Below, in pieces: positions 25,552 to 35,172 of a stretch of DNA of 64,000 nucleotides. Under the pieces are notes generated by a model. The model did not search any database. It saw nothing but the letters and a program-made list of their open reading frames with translations, and was not told where the DNA came from. Numbering within the stretch: the first letter of the stretch is position 1; every line of letters starts with the position of its first letter. Position numbers and translations under genes: made by a program. The stretch is from Bin80 sp964291275 (GTDB taxonomy: Bacteria > Bacteroidota > Rhodothermia > Rhodothermales > Bin80): assembly GCA_964291275.2 (NCBI GenBank), contig OZ219799.1:744001-808000 (forward strand), given 5' to 3'.

Positions 25552-26145
25552 TCACGCTGCTGCGCTGCGGTTGGCACAGTCTGTACGTTGGCAGTGACCG
25601 TAGAGGTTAAGTGCATGGCGCTTTATTTCGAAAGCATATATGTCTGCAACCATTTCCTGGATACTTTGGATGCGTGGATCACAAAATTCCATGATGTGGT
25701 GACAATCCAGACAGATTAAATGATCATGCTGCCAAAAGCGGAAGGAGGGTTCATATTTGGCCTGTGAGTTTCCGAACTGATGACGGACCACGAGGTCGGA
25801 ATCTAGAAGCAGACTGAGCGTATTGTAGACGGTCGCACGGCTGATAGAGTGTTTATGCTGCTTCAGTTGAAAGTGCAGCGTATCTGCATCTATGTGACCT
25901 TTGGCATCGTATATGGCATCAAGAACGACAAGTCGTTCCCGGGTTTGCCGCAAGCCTCTACGTTTTAGAAATGCTCGAAAGCGGTCGCGGACTTCCCGGC
26001 GCTGATCTTTGGAGAGTCTGGACAATGCAGTATCGTGTGAGTTGACGTATACCTTACACCGGGGGATCCAGCGTGTTCCGGCTGGCAGAGTTACAGAATA
26101 GCTGGAAATCAGGTTTTTCTGGAGCAAAAAAAAATCCTCATACAT
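25552..26145 (-). CDS. fur: Fur-family transcriptional regulator
   Basis: 197 residues. Core of the Fur fold: winged helix with G-L-R-Q-T-R-E-R-L-V-V-L-D-A-I, I-S-R-A-T-V-Y-N-T-L, then the metal-binding dimer domain H-D-H-L-I-C-L-D-C-H-H-I-M-E-F and a second cysteine pair in H-C-Q-R-T-D-C. About 45 extra residues precede the usual start, so translation may begin further in. The metal sensed (Fe, Zn or peroxide via PerR) cannot be decided. It converges with the amidohydrolase gene and is divergent from the TPR gene, 68 bp away. Confidence 0.88.
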   Translation of the reverse strand: MYEDFFLLQKNLISSYSVTLPAGTRWIPRCKVYVNSHDTALSRLSKDQRREVRDRFRAFLKRRGLRQTRERLVVLDAIYDAKGHIDADTLHFQLKQHKHSISRATVYNTLSLLLDSDLVVRHQFGNSQAKYEPSFRFWQHDHLICLDCHHIMEFCDPRIQSIQEMVADIYAFEIKRHALNLYGHCQRTDCANRSAAA

Positions 26146-26213
26146 TTGAAGTTTCGGGCGTATTTACGTAACTTGCAGCATACGCTTGATAAGCAGCCCA
26201 TTGAGGTAGTTCA

Positions 26214-27620
26214 ATGAGTATTTATTATGATTACAGAGACGACGATTCGTCTGAGGGTCAGAATATCAAGGCCTTGATCAATGCTTTTGAGCGCAGGAGC
26301 CCTGGAACGTATTTTGATGTTGATTCGCTTGATAAAATAGCATTCCATTACTTCGAATCCGGCCGGTTTGAGGAGGCTCTTTCTGCAATAGATCAGATTC
26401 TGACAGTTCAGCCTTTTTCTGCATATACCTGGCTCAAGCGGGGTGTTTTGTTAGGGAACCTATGCCGTTATGAAGATTCGCACCAGTCATTGGAAAAAGC
26501 GCTCAGTCTAAATCCCCAGGACAGCGAGATTTTGCTCAATATGGGACTAACGCTTGAGGCACTTGGGTGTGTCGATGAGGCCATGATGCGTTTTGATGAG
26601 GCTGTTCGTGTGGATCCGCTTAATGAGGATGCTAACTTCCATTTGGGTTGTGCATCAGCCCGGCTTGGCAAGATTGAGGAGGCCGTTGCCAACCTGCAGA
26701 TGTGTGCAGATCGAAACCCGGAGCACCCGGATGTTTGGTTTGAGCTCGGGTACTGCTACGATCTTCTTCAGGATTCAGAGGCTAGTCTGGATGCCTACTC
26801 TCGCCAAATTGATTTAGATCCGTATTCGTGTGAGACCTGGTTTAATAAAGGAGTCGTTTTGACGAAACTCGGGCGGATGGAGGAGGCCTTACGCTGTTAC
26901 GACCTCACCCTGGATATTGACTCGAGCTTTATACCGGGTTACCATAATCGAGGTAACACACTGGCACTGTTTGGGCGCTTTGAGGAGGCGATAGAGTGTT
27001 ATCAGGAGGTTCTTGATCGTCTGGGCGATGATGCACAGGCGTATTGCAATATGGCGCTTGCTGCTGCAGAACTGGATGACTTGGATCGCAGCGTTCGCTT
27101 GTTTCGGAAGGCGCTTGATGTTGAGTCTGACTTTGCTATGGCCTGGCATGGACTCGGTTGCTGCTATACGGCGATGGGACGGCACCGTTTAGCCGTTAAG
27201 GCTCATACCCGGGCTACCGAGCTTTCTGATGATAATCTGGATTTCTGGTGTTGCAGGGGCGATGCCGAATTAATTGCAGGATACACACGGAAAGCGGCGA
27301 ACTCGTTCAGGAGGATGACCGAGTTACTGCCTGATGATTATCGAGTCTGGATGGAGTATGCATCAGTGCTGTCCCAAAACAGAGAGACACGCAAGGCATG
27401 CAAAGCTTATGAGCGTGTAATCGAACTCGATCCAGAGTGCTCAGAGGCATGGTATCAGTATTCTGAACTTCTGTTTATGCTCGGGAAGGTTGATTTGTGC
27501 CTAGATGCGCTGTCAAGGTCCTTTGAGCTAAACCCAGAGTACAAGAAGCAGTTCAGGGAGCATTGTCCACCGGAGATATACAATCATCCGCGTTTCAGAG
27601 AACGCGTCGGGATAGAGTAG
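26214..27620 (+). CDS. tetratricopeptide repeat protein
   Basis: 468 residues made of about ten TPR units of 34 residues. Examples are A-Y-T-W-L-K-R-G-V-L-L, I-L-L-N-M-G-L-T-L-E-A-L-G, V-W-F-E-L-G-Y-C-Y-D-L-L, and A-W-H-G-L-G-C-C-Y-T-A-M-G. There is no signal peptide or membrane segment, so it is likely a cytoplasmic scaffold. A GAGGTAG ribosome site precedes the ATG. Such TPR proteins are common in Bacteroidota; the partner is unknown. It is followed after 6 bp by a membrane protein gene, suggesting co-transcription. Confidence 0.87.
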   Translation: MSIYYDYRDDDSSEGQNIKALINAFERRSPGTYFDVDSLDKIAFHYFESGRFEEALSAIDQILTVQPFSAYTWLKRGVLLGNLCRYEDSHQSLEKALSLNPQDSEILLNMGLTLEALGCVDEAMMRFDEAVRVDPLNEDANFHLGCASARLGKIEEAVANLQMCADRNPEHPDVWFELGYCYDLLQDSEASLDAYSRQIDLDPYSCETWFNKGVVLTKLGRMEEALRCYDLTLDIDSSFIPGYHNRGNTLALFGRFEEAIECYQEVLDRLGDDAQAYCNMALAAAELDDLDRSVRLFRKALDVESDFAMAWHGLGCCYTAMGRHRLAVKAHTRATELSDDNLDFWCCRGDAELIAGYTRKAANSFRRMTELLPDDYRVWMEYASVLSQNRETRKACKAYERVIELDPECSEAWYQYSELLFMLGKVDLCLDALSRSFELNPEYKKQFREHCPPEIYNHPRFRERVGIE

Positions 27621-27626
27621 GTAGTC

Positions 27627-28238
27627 TTGCATTGGATCAGGCGGCTATATGATTGGGTACTCGGCTGGGCCGAGTCCCCCTATGGTGCGGTGGCGCTGTT
27701 TGTGCTGGCCGTGGCTGAGTCGGTGTTCTTTCCTATTCCCCCGGATGTACTTTTGATTGCGCTCGCACTGGGCCAACGCAGGAAGGCATTGTACTTCGGG
27801 TTCTTGTGCAGTGCAGGTTCACTTTGTGGCGGGATGATTGGATACGCACTGGGTCATTACGCGTGGCTGACCCCCGATGGGTTTACGGCGCTCGCACAGT
27901 TTTTCTTTCACAATATCCCTGGATTCAGTGAGGCGGTTTATGCGGATTTGGGGCAGAGATTTGAAGAGTGGGGTTTCGTGATCATCTTTACCGCAGGATT
28001 CACGCCCATTCCCTATAAGCTCTTCACCGTCAGTGCCGGTGCCTTTGACACATCTTTTCCACTGTTCCTCCTAGCCTCAGCCACCAGTCGCACAGCACGG
28101 TTCATGCTTGTGAGCATCCTGATCTGGCGCTTTGGAGAACCAGTACGCAGCTTCATTGATCGCTACTTTAACTGGCTCGCAATTGCTTTTGCGGTGCTCC
28201 TCGCAGGGGGCTTTGCCCTGCTTAAGTTTCTTACTTGA
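27627..28238 (+). CDS. VTT-domain (DedA/YqaA-like) membrane protein
   Basis: 203 residues with four to five hydrophobic segments (A-V-A-L-F-V-L-A-V-A-E-S-V-F-F-P-I-P-P-D-V-L-L, F-L-C-S-A-G-S-L-C-G-G, a C-terminal F-A-V-L-L-A-G-G). Pro-rich F-F-P-I-P-P-D and A-G-F-T-P-I-P-Y-K mark the VTT/SNARE-associated family, YqaA branch. DedA-type proteins are linked to lipid carrier recycling and membrane homeostasis. The start is a TTG at 27627, 6 bp after the TPR gene stop. It overlaps the 3' end of the convergent gene by 8 bp. Confidence 0.83.
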   Translation: MHWIRRLYDWVLGWAESPYGAVALFVLAVAESVFFPIPPDVLLIALALGQRRKALYFGFLCSAGSLCGGMIGYALGHYAWLTPDGFTALAQFFFHNIPGFSEAVYADLGQRFEEWGFVIIFTAGFTPIPYKLFTVSAGAFDTSFPLFLLASATSRTARFMLVSILIWRFGEPVRSFIDRYFNWLAIAFAVLLAGGFALLKFLT

Positions 28239-29832
28239 TCAATATGACCTTCGTGCCGGTCACATATCGATCTGTCTGAACCCGGATATAGTAAGTTCCG
28301 CTTGGCAGATTCCCTGCGTCAAAGGTCAGCGTATGCTCGCCTGCAGGTAGTATCCCGTGGTGTATCACATCGACGGACCGCCCAAGCAGATCAAGAGCTT
28401 CTGCACGCACCTCAGCCTGTTCAGGGAGTGCGAGCACTGTGGATGTAGAAGGATTGAAAGGGTTCGGATATGCAGACGAGAGCGAAAAGGATTCAGGGAT
28501 TTCCGCCGACCCGTCCGTACTCGTATTCATGCCCGGCATCGGATCTAGAACGAGTAGACCGTCCGGATGACTGCCAACTACTGTAGTGCCACTCTCAGGA
28601 AAGCGAAATGAACTCCAAGCTCCGTCATAACCTTTGGCATCAGAGTTCAGATGTGTGTCGAAGTGTGCCACTTCCCAGGGTTTCTTGATATCTGAAATAT
28701 CCACGATGCGCAGGCCGGTGGTATAGTTAGCTGCGTATAGGTAGTCGCCGTGCACGTAGAGATTGTGGTCGATTGATGTTGTCGAGTGACTGAACGAGGA
28801 GTGGTAGATTGGGTCATCAAGGTCGGACAGGTCCCAAATAATTGTGCGCGTGTTAGTAACCAGATTCTGCGACTCATCAAACTCATCATTCATCAGGAAA
28901 TATTTATGGTCTTCGGTGAGCCAGCCCTGATGTGTATACCCCACGTGCGGGTAGTCCGCTGCTGCCAATGCCACGGGGTTTTCCTTGTCAGTCACGTCGG
29001 CTATGCTAATGTGGGTTTCGTTCGATCCGATACAGATTTCTCTGCCTTGATACTTGAGATGCGGCCCGCGGTAGATTACGCATTGAACATCGTGTGTGTA
29101 CCCGTTGTGGCCTCTGCCGGTGAGTAAATCTGCAAAACAGCCGGCGTAGACCGGATTGACCGGATCCCGGATGTCCACGATATGCAGTCCCATCCCACCA
29201 CATGTATCAGCGACACCACCCCCCAAATGCGACAGTCTGTACCCCACGACGTATGCAAAGCCGGTCTCCTCATTTATAGCAATGTTATGCGCAGTTGTGA
29301 TCGCGTTGTAAACGGCAGTTTCCTCGAAGTTGATGGGGCTGCCACTGTAAGAGCGCAGTTGATTTAGGTCAAAGATCTGTACACCATTCATGCTGCCCCC
29401 ATCAACCGTTACATACATGTGATCCTTGTAAACCTTCATATCACGCCAAAGGGTGCTCGCCTCTGGATCATGGCCTGGTAGTTGGCCCAGGTAAATGGGG
29501 TTCATGGGATCAGTAACATCAACAAAAACCACTGAAGAGTTCGAACCTAGGAGGGCATATTCACTTTTTGTATCCGGGTCAACCCACCCCCAAATGTCGT
29601 TAATGTACTCAATCCCCATATCCTGCATCGACAAGTGGGACAGCATGTCAACGTTGCTGCATGCGTGGCCGGCGGCCGTGTTGTCAGTACATTGCACGCG
29701 TGACCCAATCATCGACTGGATCTGTTGTGCATCGGCCAAATGCGTGATAAAAAGGGCGAGGGCAGCGAGGCAGATATAATGTTTTATTGTGATCTCGTCG
29801 ATTAAGTGTACCCAACCTGTGGATGTCACCAC
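28231..29832 (-). CDS. choice-of-anchor B family protein, T9SS-secreted
   Basis: 533 residues from a GTG at 29832 (start uncertain). A signal peptide-like stretch (H-Y-I-C-L-A-A-L-A-L-F-I-T, ending A-D-A-Q) sits 17 residues in. The body has the choice-of-anchor B features: D-I-W-G-W-V-D-P-D-T, W-R-D-M-K-V-Y-K-D-H, H-N-I-A-I-N-E-E-T-G-F-A-Y, C-I-G-S-N-E-T, and H-Q-G-W-L-T-E-D-H. These repeats form a LVIVD-like propeller. The C-terminus is a type A sorting domain (Y-P-N-P-F-N-P, P-S-G-T-Y-Y-I-R). A paralogue lies at 45439-47778. Function unknown; extracellular or surface-attached. Confidence 0.83.
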   Translation of the reverse strand: MVTSTGWVHLIDEITIKHYICLAALALFITHLADAQQIQSMIGSRVQCTDNTAAGHACSNVDMLSHLSMQDMGIEYINDIWGWVDPDTKSEYALLGSNSSVVFVDVTDPMNPIYLGQLPGHDPEASTLWRDMKVYKDHMYVTVDGGSMNGVQIFDLNQLRSYSGSPINFEETAVYNAITTAHNIAINEETGFAYVVGYRLSHLGGGVADTCGGMGLHIVDIRDPVNPVYAGCFADLLTGRGHNGYTHDVQCVIYRGPHLKYQGREICIGSNETHISIADVTDKENPVALAAADYPHVGYTHQGWLTEDHKYFLMNDEFDESQNLVTNTRTIIWDLSDLDDPIYHSSFSHSTTSIDHNLYVHGDYLYAANYTTGLRIVDISDIKKPWEVAHFDTHLNSDAKGYDGAWSSFRFPESGTTVVGSHPDGLLVLDPMPGMNTSTDGSAEIPESFSLSSAYPNPFNPSTSTVLALPEQAEVRAEALDLLGRSVDVIHHGILPAGEHTLTFDAGNLPSGTYYIRVQTDRYVTGTKVILIK

Positions 29833-30317
29833 TGTGGTGCGCCTTTGGGTAGAGCCATAGTCAAGAATTTACCTAAAAACTCGCTAACAAACACAGCCAT
29901 GGTTTGTTCCCTTATGGAGCCCACCACAAGTCCGAAACTGCAGCGAGGAGTTTTTTCGGATGTTCGTGCGTGATAGTTCCTACGGCAAAAACGAAACAAT
30001 ATCATGGGAATTAGGGGCACATTTTGGAGCAATCCAGTGTGGCGTTTGCATTACTCGCAGCGACGCGGTGCTGCTGCGATATCAATGATCGTACAGGCTA
30101 TGTTAGTAGTATTCCGCAACTTGTCAGACTCGGCGTTTTGCGATTACAGATTGTTCGCACAATTTTGACGCATTGATGGACAATATGGTAACGGTGACCG
30201 GTTTAGCGAATCTGTAACCAGTCAAATCGTGGTAGAGTAGAAGAGGAAGCGTATCCATGGTTCAATTTTGACCTGCTGAGGTACAACACTGCTAATCTCG
30301 AGTGCATCCGGTGGGGT
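29833..30317. other. intergenic region, no gene recognised
   Basis: About 485 bp between the divergent choice-of-anchor B and RqcH-like genes. No reading frame resembling a protein, no tRNA and no clear terminator was seen. It presumably holds both promoters; AT-rich blocks are at 29985-30015 and 30135-30195. Confidence 0.5.
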
Positions 30318-31949
30318 GTGTCGATCGAACAAATGCTGCCTTTTTGTGCAGCATCGAGGATGCTAAACAATTATTATCTGTTACGCCGGCTTGCTCGCGC
30401 CTGGAATGAGATTCTTCCGGGCAGCAAAGTTCTAGATGCTTGGTCCCATTCACCGGGGGAATTGACCGTAGCACTCGAACAGGATGGTGCTGTTACGGCG
30501 GCGTCATTCCTGACACACGCGCCAATTATCGGTGCATTCAGGCGTACAGAGGTAGGGCGCCCAAGACGCAACGTTAAGCCCCTGCTACGATTACTACGCG
30601 GGCGGTCAATTATAGAGATCATGGTTTCGGATAGTGATCGCGTTCTAACTTTGAAGTGTACGGGAGGTATTCAGCTTCAGGCGCACCTGTATGGGGCTCG
30701 CGCCAATGTGCTTCTGGCAAACAAGAAAGGTCAGGTACAGGAGGCGTTTCGTAAACGCGCTCCGGCGGAGCTTCCCCCTTTGTGTGCTGCCCCAGAGCCC
30801 ACGAATGTTGTGGAGTTTGCCACGCGTTGGAAGGATGCACGCGGCAGTGCAGTAAAGGCCATACAACGTGTTTTTGTTCGTTTCAATAGGGATCAGGCCA
30901 GGGAAGTTATGCAGTTGCAGGAGTTGAAGGGGCGCAGCGCAGAAACACTTGATGCGGCTCTGGTATTTGAAGTAGCCCAGACATTGCACAAACGGCTGCT
31001 GAGTGCACAAGGACCCTTGTATGTGTACCAGGATCCAGCGGCGATCTCACTCATCCCTCTCAAGGCGCGAAGTGGGGAGGATGTACGTGTGTACAGCGAT
31101 ATAGATAATGGGCTGCATACTTATGCGCGACATGCGCTCTCAGAGAGGGCCTATCGCGCACAGTATGAACCTCTACGAAAAACTCTCGTGCGGATGCTGG
31201 ACAAAGCTGAGCGTTCAGCCGAGCGAATGAGGGTTGAGCGGTCTCGCCCCTCGCGTGCAGATGAATATGAACGATTGGGACATATTTTGATGGCCTCACC
31301 GCCGTTGCCGGCAGGTAAGCACTGTGTGCGTATCCAAGATGTTTTTAACCCCGAAACACAATTGACCGTTTCACTGGATCCGGCCCTGAACTCTCTGCAG
31401 AATGCTGAACGCTATTACTCGAAAGCACGCAAGGCACGCACATCCCGTGCGCACCTGGATACACTCATCAGACAGGCCGAGGAGAAAGCGGAGTCATTGA
31501 AGCAGCAGTTGCAGGCACTCGAAAAAACCCGAACGCAAAAGGATCTCAAAACCTTCCAGAAGACACATAAGCAGTCTGTGCGCCCCAATCAGCCTTTCAG
31601 GCGCTACCCTCTTGTTCCTCCCTATGAACTGTGGGTTGGTCGTAATGCAAAGGAGAGTGAGGTCCTAACACTCCAGTATGCACGTCCATTTGATTTATGG
31701 ATGCATGCACGTGGGGTAAGCGGGGCGCATGCGGTTCTAAGGTTGCCTGGGCGTGATGCGCAGCCAAGCAATCATCTAATAGAGCAGGCGGCGGCGATTG
31801 TGGCTTGGCACAGCAAGGCACGAACCAGCAGTGTGGCTCCGGTTATTGTTACCCCACGCAAGTATGTTCGTAAGGTGCGGGGTACTCCAACTGGTGAGGT
31901 TGCCGTGAGTCGTGAGGAAGTCGTGATGGTTGAACCCGCCTTGCCATGA
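30318..31949 (+). CDS. rqcH: NFACT protein, RqcH-like ribosome quality-control factor
   Basis: 543 residues from a GTG at 30318; an ATG at 30360 (M-L-N-N-Y-Y-L-L) is an equally plausible start. Order: an NFACT-N domain with the S-D-S-D-R motif near residue 115 (the Asp-Arg pair needed by RqcH for tRNA handling); helix-hairpin-helix and coiled-coil middle (about 300-420, K-A-E-S-L-K-Q-Q-L-Q); and a C-terminal NFACT-R domain (P-Y-E-L-W-V-G-R-N-A-K-E-S-E, F-D-L-W-M-H-A-R). RqcH binds stalled 50S subunits and adds alanine tails that mark nascent chains for decay. Older annotations call such proteins fibronectin-binding; the ribosomal role is better supported. Confidence 0.87.
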   Translation: MSIEQMLPFCAASRMLNNYYLLRRLARAWNEILPGSKVLDAWSHSPGELTVALEQDGAVTAASFLTHAPIIGAFRRTEVGRPRRNVKPLLRLLRGRSIIEIMVSDSDRVLTLKCTGGIQLQAHLYGARANVLLANKKGQVQEAFRKRAPAELPPLCAAPEPTNVVEFATRWKDARGSAVKAIQRVFVRFNRDQAREVMQLQELKGRSAETLDAALVFEVAQTLHKRLLSAQGPLYVYQDPAAISLIPLKARSGEDVRVYSDIDNGLHTYARHALSERAYRAQYEPLRKTLVRMLDKAERSAERMRVERSRPSRADEYERLGHILMASPPLPAGKHCVRIQDVFNPETQLTVSLDPALNSLQNAERYYSKARKARTSRAHLDTLIRQAEEKAESLKQQLQALEKTRTQKDLKTFQKTHKQSVRPNQPFRRYPLVPPYELWVGRNAKESEVLTLQYARPFDLWMHARGVSGAHAVLRLPGRDAQPSNHLIEQAAAIVAWHSKARTSSVAPVIVTPRKYVRKVRGTPTGEVAVSREEVVMVEPALP

Positions 31950-31983
31950 GATATCTTCAGTTGCGTGACAAAAATATTTATTC

Positions 31984-32784
31984 ATGACGTGGTGGCAAGC
32001 GGTGATACTGGGACTATTGCAGGGATTAACAGAGTTCCTCCCTGTTTCCTCCTCTGGGCATCTTGTTCTCGCGCAGCATGTGCTTGGGATTCAGCTTACG
32101 CCGGATGTGACGTTCGAAGTTTTGCTTCATACAGGCACGGCATTCAGCATCATGACGGTGTACAGGCATCGGTTGGGGGCGATTGTAACAGATACCGTCC
32201 GCACGTTTCTGCATACCCGAAAAGCCTATCGCACTAATACAAACGTGCGGACAGCGTGGTTGATAATTTTCGCGAGCATCCCTGCCGGTATGGCGTATGT
32301 GTTCCTTGATCTACAATTGGAATGGACCTATGCGCGCCCTTGGTTTGCGTGCATGATGTTGATCGTGACGGGGGTATTGCTTGGATTTACGATACTGGCA
32401 CGGTCGCAAGGTGGCCAGGTCACACTATGGAAGTCTCTGTTTATGGGTGTTGCACAGGCGGTATCACTACTTCCGGGGATGTCCAGATCGGGGGCCACGA
32501 TCAGTACTGGGTTGCTGTTCGGCATTAAACCTGAAGCTGCTGCAGACTTTTCATTCATAATGGTTCTGCCGGCTATTCTCGGAGCGACGCTGATCAAGGG
32601 GATGGCTCTTTTACAATCTCCAGAAGCAGTGGACTGGTTGCCGATACTGCTCGGTACGGTTATAGCGTACGGTGCAGGCATTATTGCTATTCGTGTGGTT
32701 CTTGACTTTGTTCGCCGTGGACGCCTGCATACATTTGCGTTCTATTGCGTAGGAGTTGGGGTACTGGGTCTGATATTGCTGTAG
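31984..32784 (+). CDS. uppP: undecaprenyl-diphosphate phosphatase
   Basis: 266 residues, polytopic. The two active-site regions are visible: Q-G-L-T-E-F-L-P-V-S-S-S-G-H-L near residue 15 and L-P-G-M-S-R-S-G-A-T-I near 160. BacA/UppP removes a phosphate from undecaprenyl pyrophosphate so the lipid carrier can be reused for peptidoglycan synthesis; overproduction gives bacitracin resistance in other bacteria. It lies 34 bp after the RqcH-like gene and about 40 bp before the EcsC gene, possibly one transcript. Confidence 0.95.
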   Translation: MTWWQAVILGLLQGLTEFLPVSSSGHLVLAQHVLGIQLTPDVTFEVLLHTGTAFSIMTVYRHRLGAIVTDTVRTFLHTRKAYRTNTNVRTAWLIIFASIPAGMAYVFLDLQLEWTYARPWFACMMLIVTGVLLGFTILARSQGGQVTLWKSLFMGVAQAVSLLPGMSRSGATISTGLLFGIKPEAAADFSFIMVLPAILGATLIKGMALLQSPEAVDWLPILLGTVIAYGAGIIAIRVVLDFVRRGRLHTFAFYCVGVGVLGLILL

Positions 32785-32826
32785 GAGGTTACATTGATCA
32801 CACTAGGCTGAATTTTACACGTTGTT

Positions 32827-33645
32827 ATGCAGCTTACATCTTACGAAAAATCTGCACAGAAGGAAGTCGATGCGTGGTTGCGCGGCGATGCTTCCCTTGT
32901 TGCTCGAGCGATGGACTGGGTCATGCGTCCGGTAGACTGGGCGGTGGAGCAAGGAGTCCCAACCAGTCTCGTAGATCAAATGAGTGATGCTATTGGCGTC
33001 TTTTTATCTAAGCTCAACGATGCCACCAAGTGGGCCGTTGACTTGAGCAGTATCCAATCTGAGGCGCGCAAGAAGGGTCTGGATATCGAAAACGTAGAAG
33101 ATTTACGCACCGCACCTCTGGAAACACTGGACACTATCGCCAAGGGCCTGTTCACCCAGAATACCGTAATGGCTGCGCTCAGTGGGGGTGGAACAGGACT
33201 GGGTGGAGCAATGCTTATCGCAGCGGACATTCCGTTGCTCTTCGCGATTAATCTTCATCTCATTCAGCGGATTGGGGCGGCATATGGATTTCCGATGATG
33301 GGGCCTGAGCATGGGTCGATCGTATTGTCGATCTACAATGCGGCAGCAGCCAATTCCCGGGAGGCCCGCAGCGGTGCCTTGCACGAAGTGGGCATAGCCG
33401 CTGCCTCTTATGCGGGTGGCGGCACTTACCAGGGTCGTGTGCGTGGGGTATTTTCGGACCAGTCCAGGCATGTGCCACGTGAGCTGGCAAAGAATTTGGT
33501 CGGCCGAAAACTGTTACAGACCATCCCGTTGGCTGGTGCGGCGGTCGGTGCAGGTGTCAATTACTGGTTCACGAGAGAGACCGCTCAAACGTCGTACATG
33601 CTGTTTCGGGCGCTCTACATTGAGCACAAAGACCGCCTTCGGTAG
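32827..33645 (+). CDS. EcsC family protein
   Basis: 272 residues resembling the EcsC family (the third protein of the Bacillus ecs operon). Seen: an N-terminal amphipathic region (S-Y-E-K-S-A-Q-K-E-V-D-A-W), a glycine-rich central segment (A-L-S-G-G-G-T-G-L-G-G-A-M-L-I-A-A-D-I-P-L-L), and a C-terminal I-P-L-A-G-A-A-V-G-A-G-V-N-Y. These hydrophobic glycine-rich stretches suggest membrane association. The biochemical function of the family is not known. It is the last gene before the decayed defence region. Confidence 0.83.
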   Translation: MQLTSYEKSAQKEVDAWLRGDASLVARAMDWVMRPVDWAVEQGVPTSLVDQMSDAIGVFLSKLNDATKWAVDLSSIQSEARKKGLDIENVEDLRTAPLETLDTIAKGLFTQNTVMAALSGGGTGLGGAMLIAADIPLLFAINLHLIQRIGAAYGFPMMGPEHGSIVLSIYNAAAANSREARSGALHEVGIAAASYAGGGTYQGRVRGVFSDQSRHVPRELAKNLVGRKLLQTIPLAGAAVGAGVNYWFTRETAQTSYMLFRALYIEHKDRLR

Positions 33646-33706
33646 CCACATATTGGGGCGGCCTCTGATAGTAGCGTAATTGTCCCTAGATCCTTTTTGA
33701 CAAATA

Positions 33707-33859
33707 ATGGGTGGCTGCGCGTGGTTTGCGTATCGGGAAATCGTCGGGCCTAAACTTCCCCCCATCTGGGGGACGCCACGAAAAAAGGAAGTTGAGGCTT
33801 CAATGAAGAGATTTGATCCTCAAAAACAACCGATTGGGAGGAGAATAGGGAGGGGTTAA
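33707..33859 (+). CDS. possible small ORF or gene remnant, 50 residues
   Basis: An ATG frame of 50 codons rich in Lys, Arg and Pro: W-F-A-Y-R-E-I-V-G-P-K-L-P-P-I-W, then S-M-K-R-F-D-P-Q-K-Q. It lies in otherwise gene-free DNA between the EcsC gene and the defence pseudogenes. No ribosome site stands out and no family is recognised. It could be the remnant of a larger gene. Confidence 0.2.
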   Translation: MGGCAWFAYREIVGPKLPPIWGTPRKKEVEASMKRFDPQKQPIGRRIGRG

Positions 33860-33949
33860 ACTTAAGCTGCCGCCAAACTAATTCAGGCTAGACAACTACA
33901 CCATCTGGTACCTGGGCATAGACTTTTCAATGTGGGAACGATGACACAT

Positions 33950-34566
33950 TTATAAAGACGAGGGCCTATTCTCCTTTACCTCCTTTTCGACATCCAAAAT
34001 CACCTTTTGCAGAACTTCGAAGCTGCATTTGTGTGGAGAGAGCTTTTTAAGAGAATTCAAACCAATCGTTTTATGCTGAGGAACTTCTTGATCCAAGACT
34101 CTGGTAGCAATGACATAAAAGTCCCATTCACTCATATCAAGGCAGTCAAGAGAGTTCTTTCCCTTAAACACGCAGAAAACATAGATGTCAGCCCACCGCC
34201 TGTTTTCTTCTCTGAACTTTCCAGTCTCCGCGTTCCAGCTTCTGTGAGGTGCTACCCCAAACCGGATCGTAGATGGTTATACTGTTTCCATGTCTGATTA
34301 TAGGCTGCAGATTTCACTTCTATTAAAGTATTAGATGTCGTGCGAATATCACACTCATCCCATTCCCTCCTTACCTTTTTGTGAAGTCCCAGTGCCGCCG
34401 CAACGAGAAACTCAGCAAGAACTCCTCGAGTGGTGTTATCTGAAAGCATGGAGCCCGACCAGCGCCAAAAGTCAATCAGTTGGAGCGGCGGCAGGACTTT
34501 CTGCCCGTGAAACGCTTCTTGGCCGGTAAGCAGTTTAGTTTCGTGCTGGGAAAGTCCATCATTCAT
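33950..34566 (-). pseudogene. restriction endonuclease-like gene, frameshifted
   Basis: Two minus-strand frames form one protein of about 205 residues. The first (34566 down to 34252) contains L-A-E-F-L-V-A-A-A-L-G, E-W-D-E-C-D-I-R-T-T-S and L-I-E-V-K-S-A-A-Y-N-Q-T-W, a likely PD-(D/E)XK core with E-V-K. The second frame begins near I-R-F-G-V-A-P-H-R-S-W (about 34265) and continues N-A-E-T-G-K-F, W-A-D-I-Y-V-F-C-V-F, W-D-F-Y-V-I-A-T-R-V-L-D, Q-H-K-T-I-G-L to 33950. A single-base shift near 34270 separates them. Relatives I remember are hypothetical proteins in which these parts are contiguous. Nuclease activity is inferred only from the fold-like motif. Confidence 0.7.
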
Positions 34567-35172
34567 GAGTTACTCTCTCGCTCGGATATATTCCATAATT
34601 GTTTTTCTGCCAGTGGATTCGTGCTCGTGAGTATACGCAACGAATCAAGGCAAGGATAATCAAGTTTATCAAATACGTGTGAGGTTGTTGATTTTGCTAC
34701 AAATTAATGTAGCTTGTAGTGCCGCGCATTTTCAGGCTACATTCCGGGTTCAGTCACCTTGGACGCGTTTGAAGGATGACAATCCAACAGGCAAGAGGTG
34801 ATCAAATCGGAAGCCGACATATTCGACTTTGCGTAAAATCGCGCGCTGGAAATGGTGTACTGATTCTGTGCACAACAGGCCAACGCGAAAGGCGAGGGCA
34901 GTGCCAGGTCTGATGTGCGTGAGTTTTTGAATTTCCTGCCCATACTTGCCTATGATGATGGGAAACAGACTGAGTTAAATGAATCAGATTCTGATGGATA
35001 TGGCGACATCTGATGTTGGTTCTGCCATGTTGGCTAAGCGGTGGCAATCCCCGCGCATGATAGATCTTAGTCGTAATGTACTGGAGGGTATCCTTAACGA
35101 TGAGGAACTCCTGCGATCTCTGGAAAACAATGAAGCTTTTCGTGCCCTGCGCAAGCACGCAACAAAAATTGT

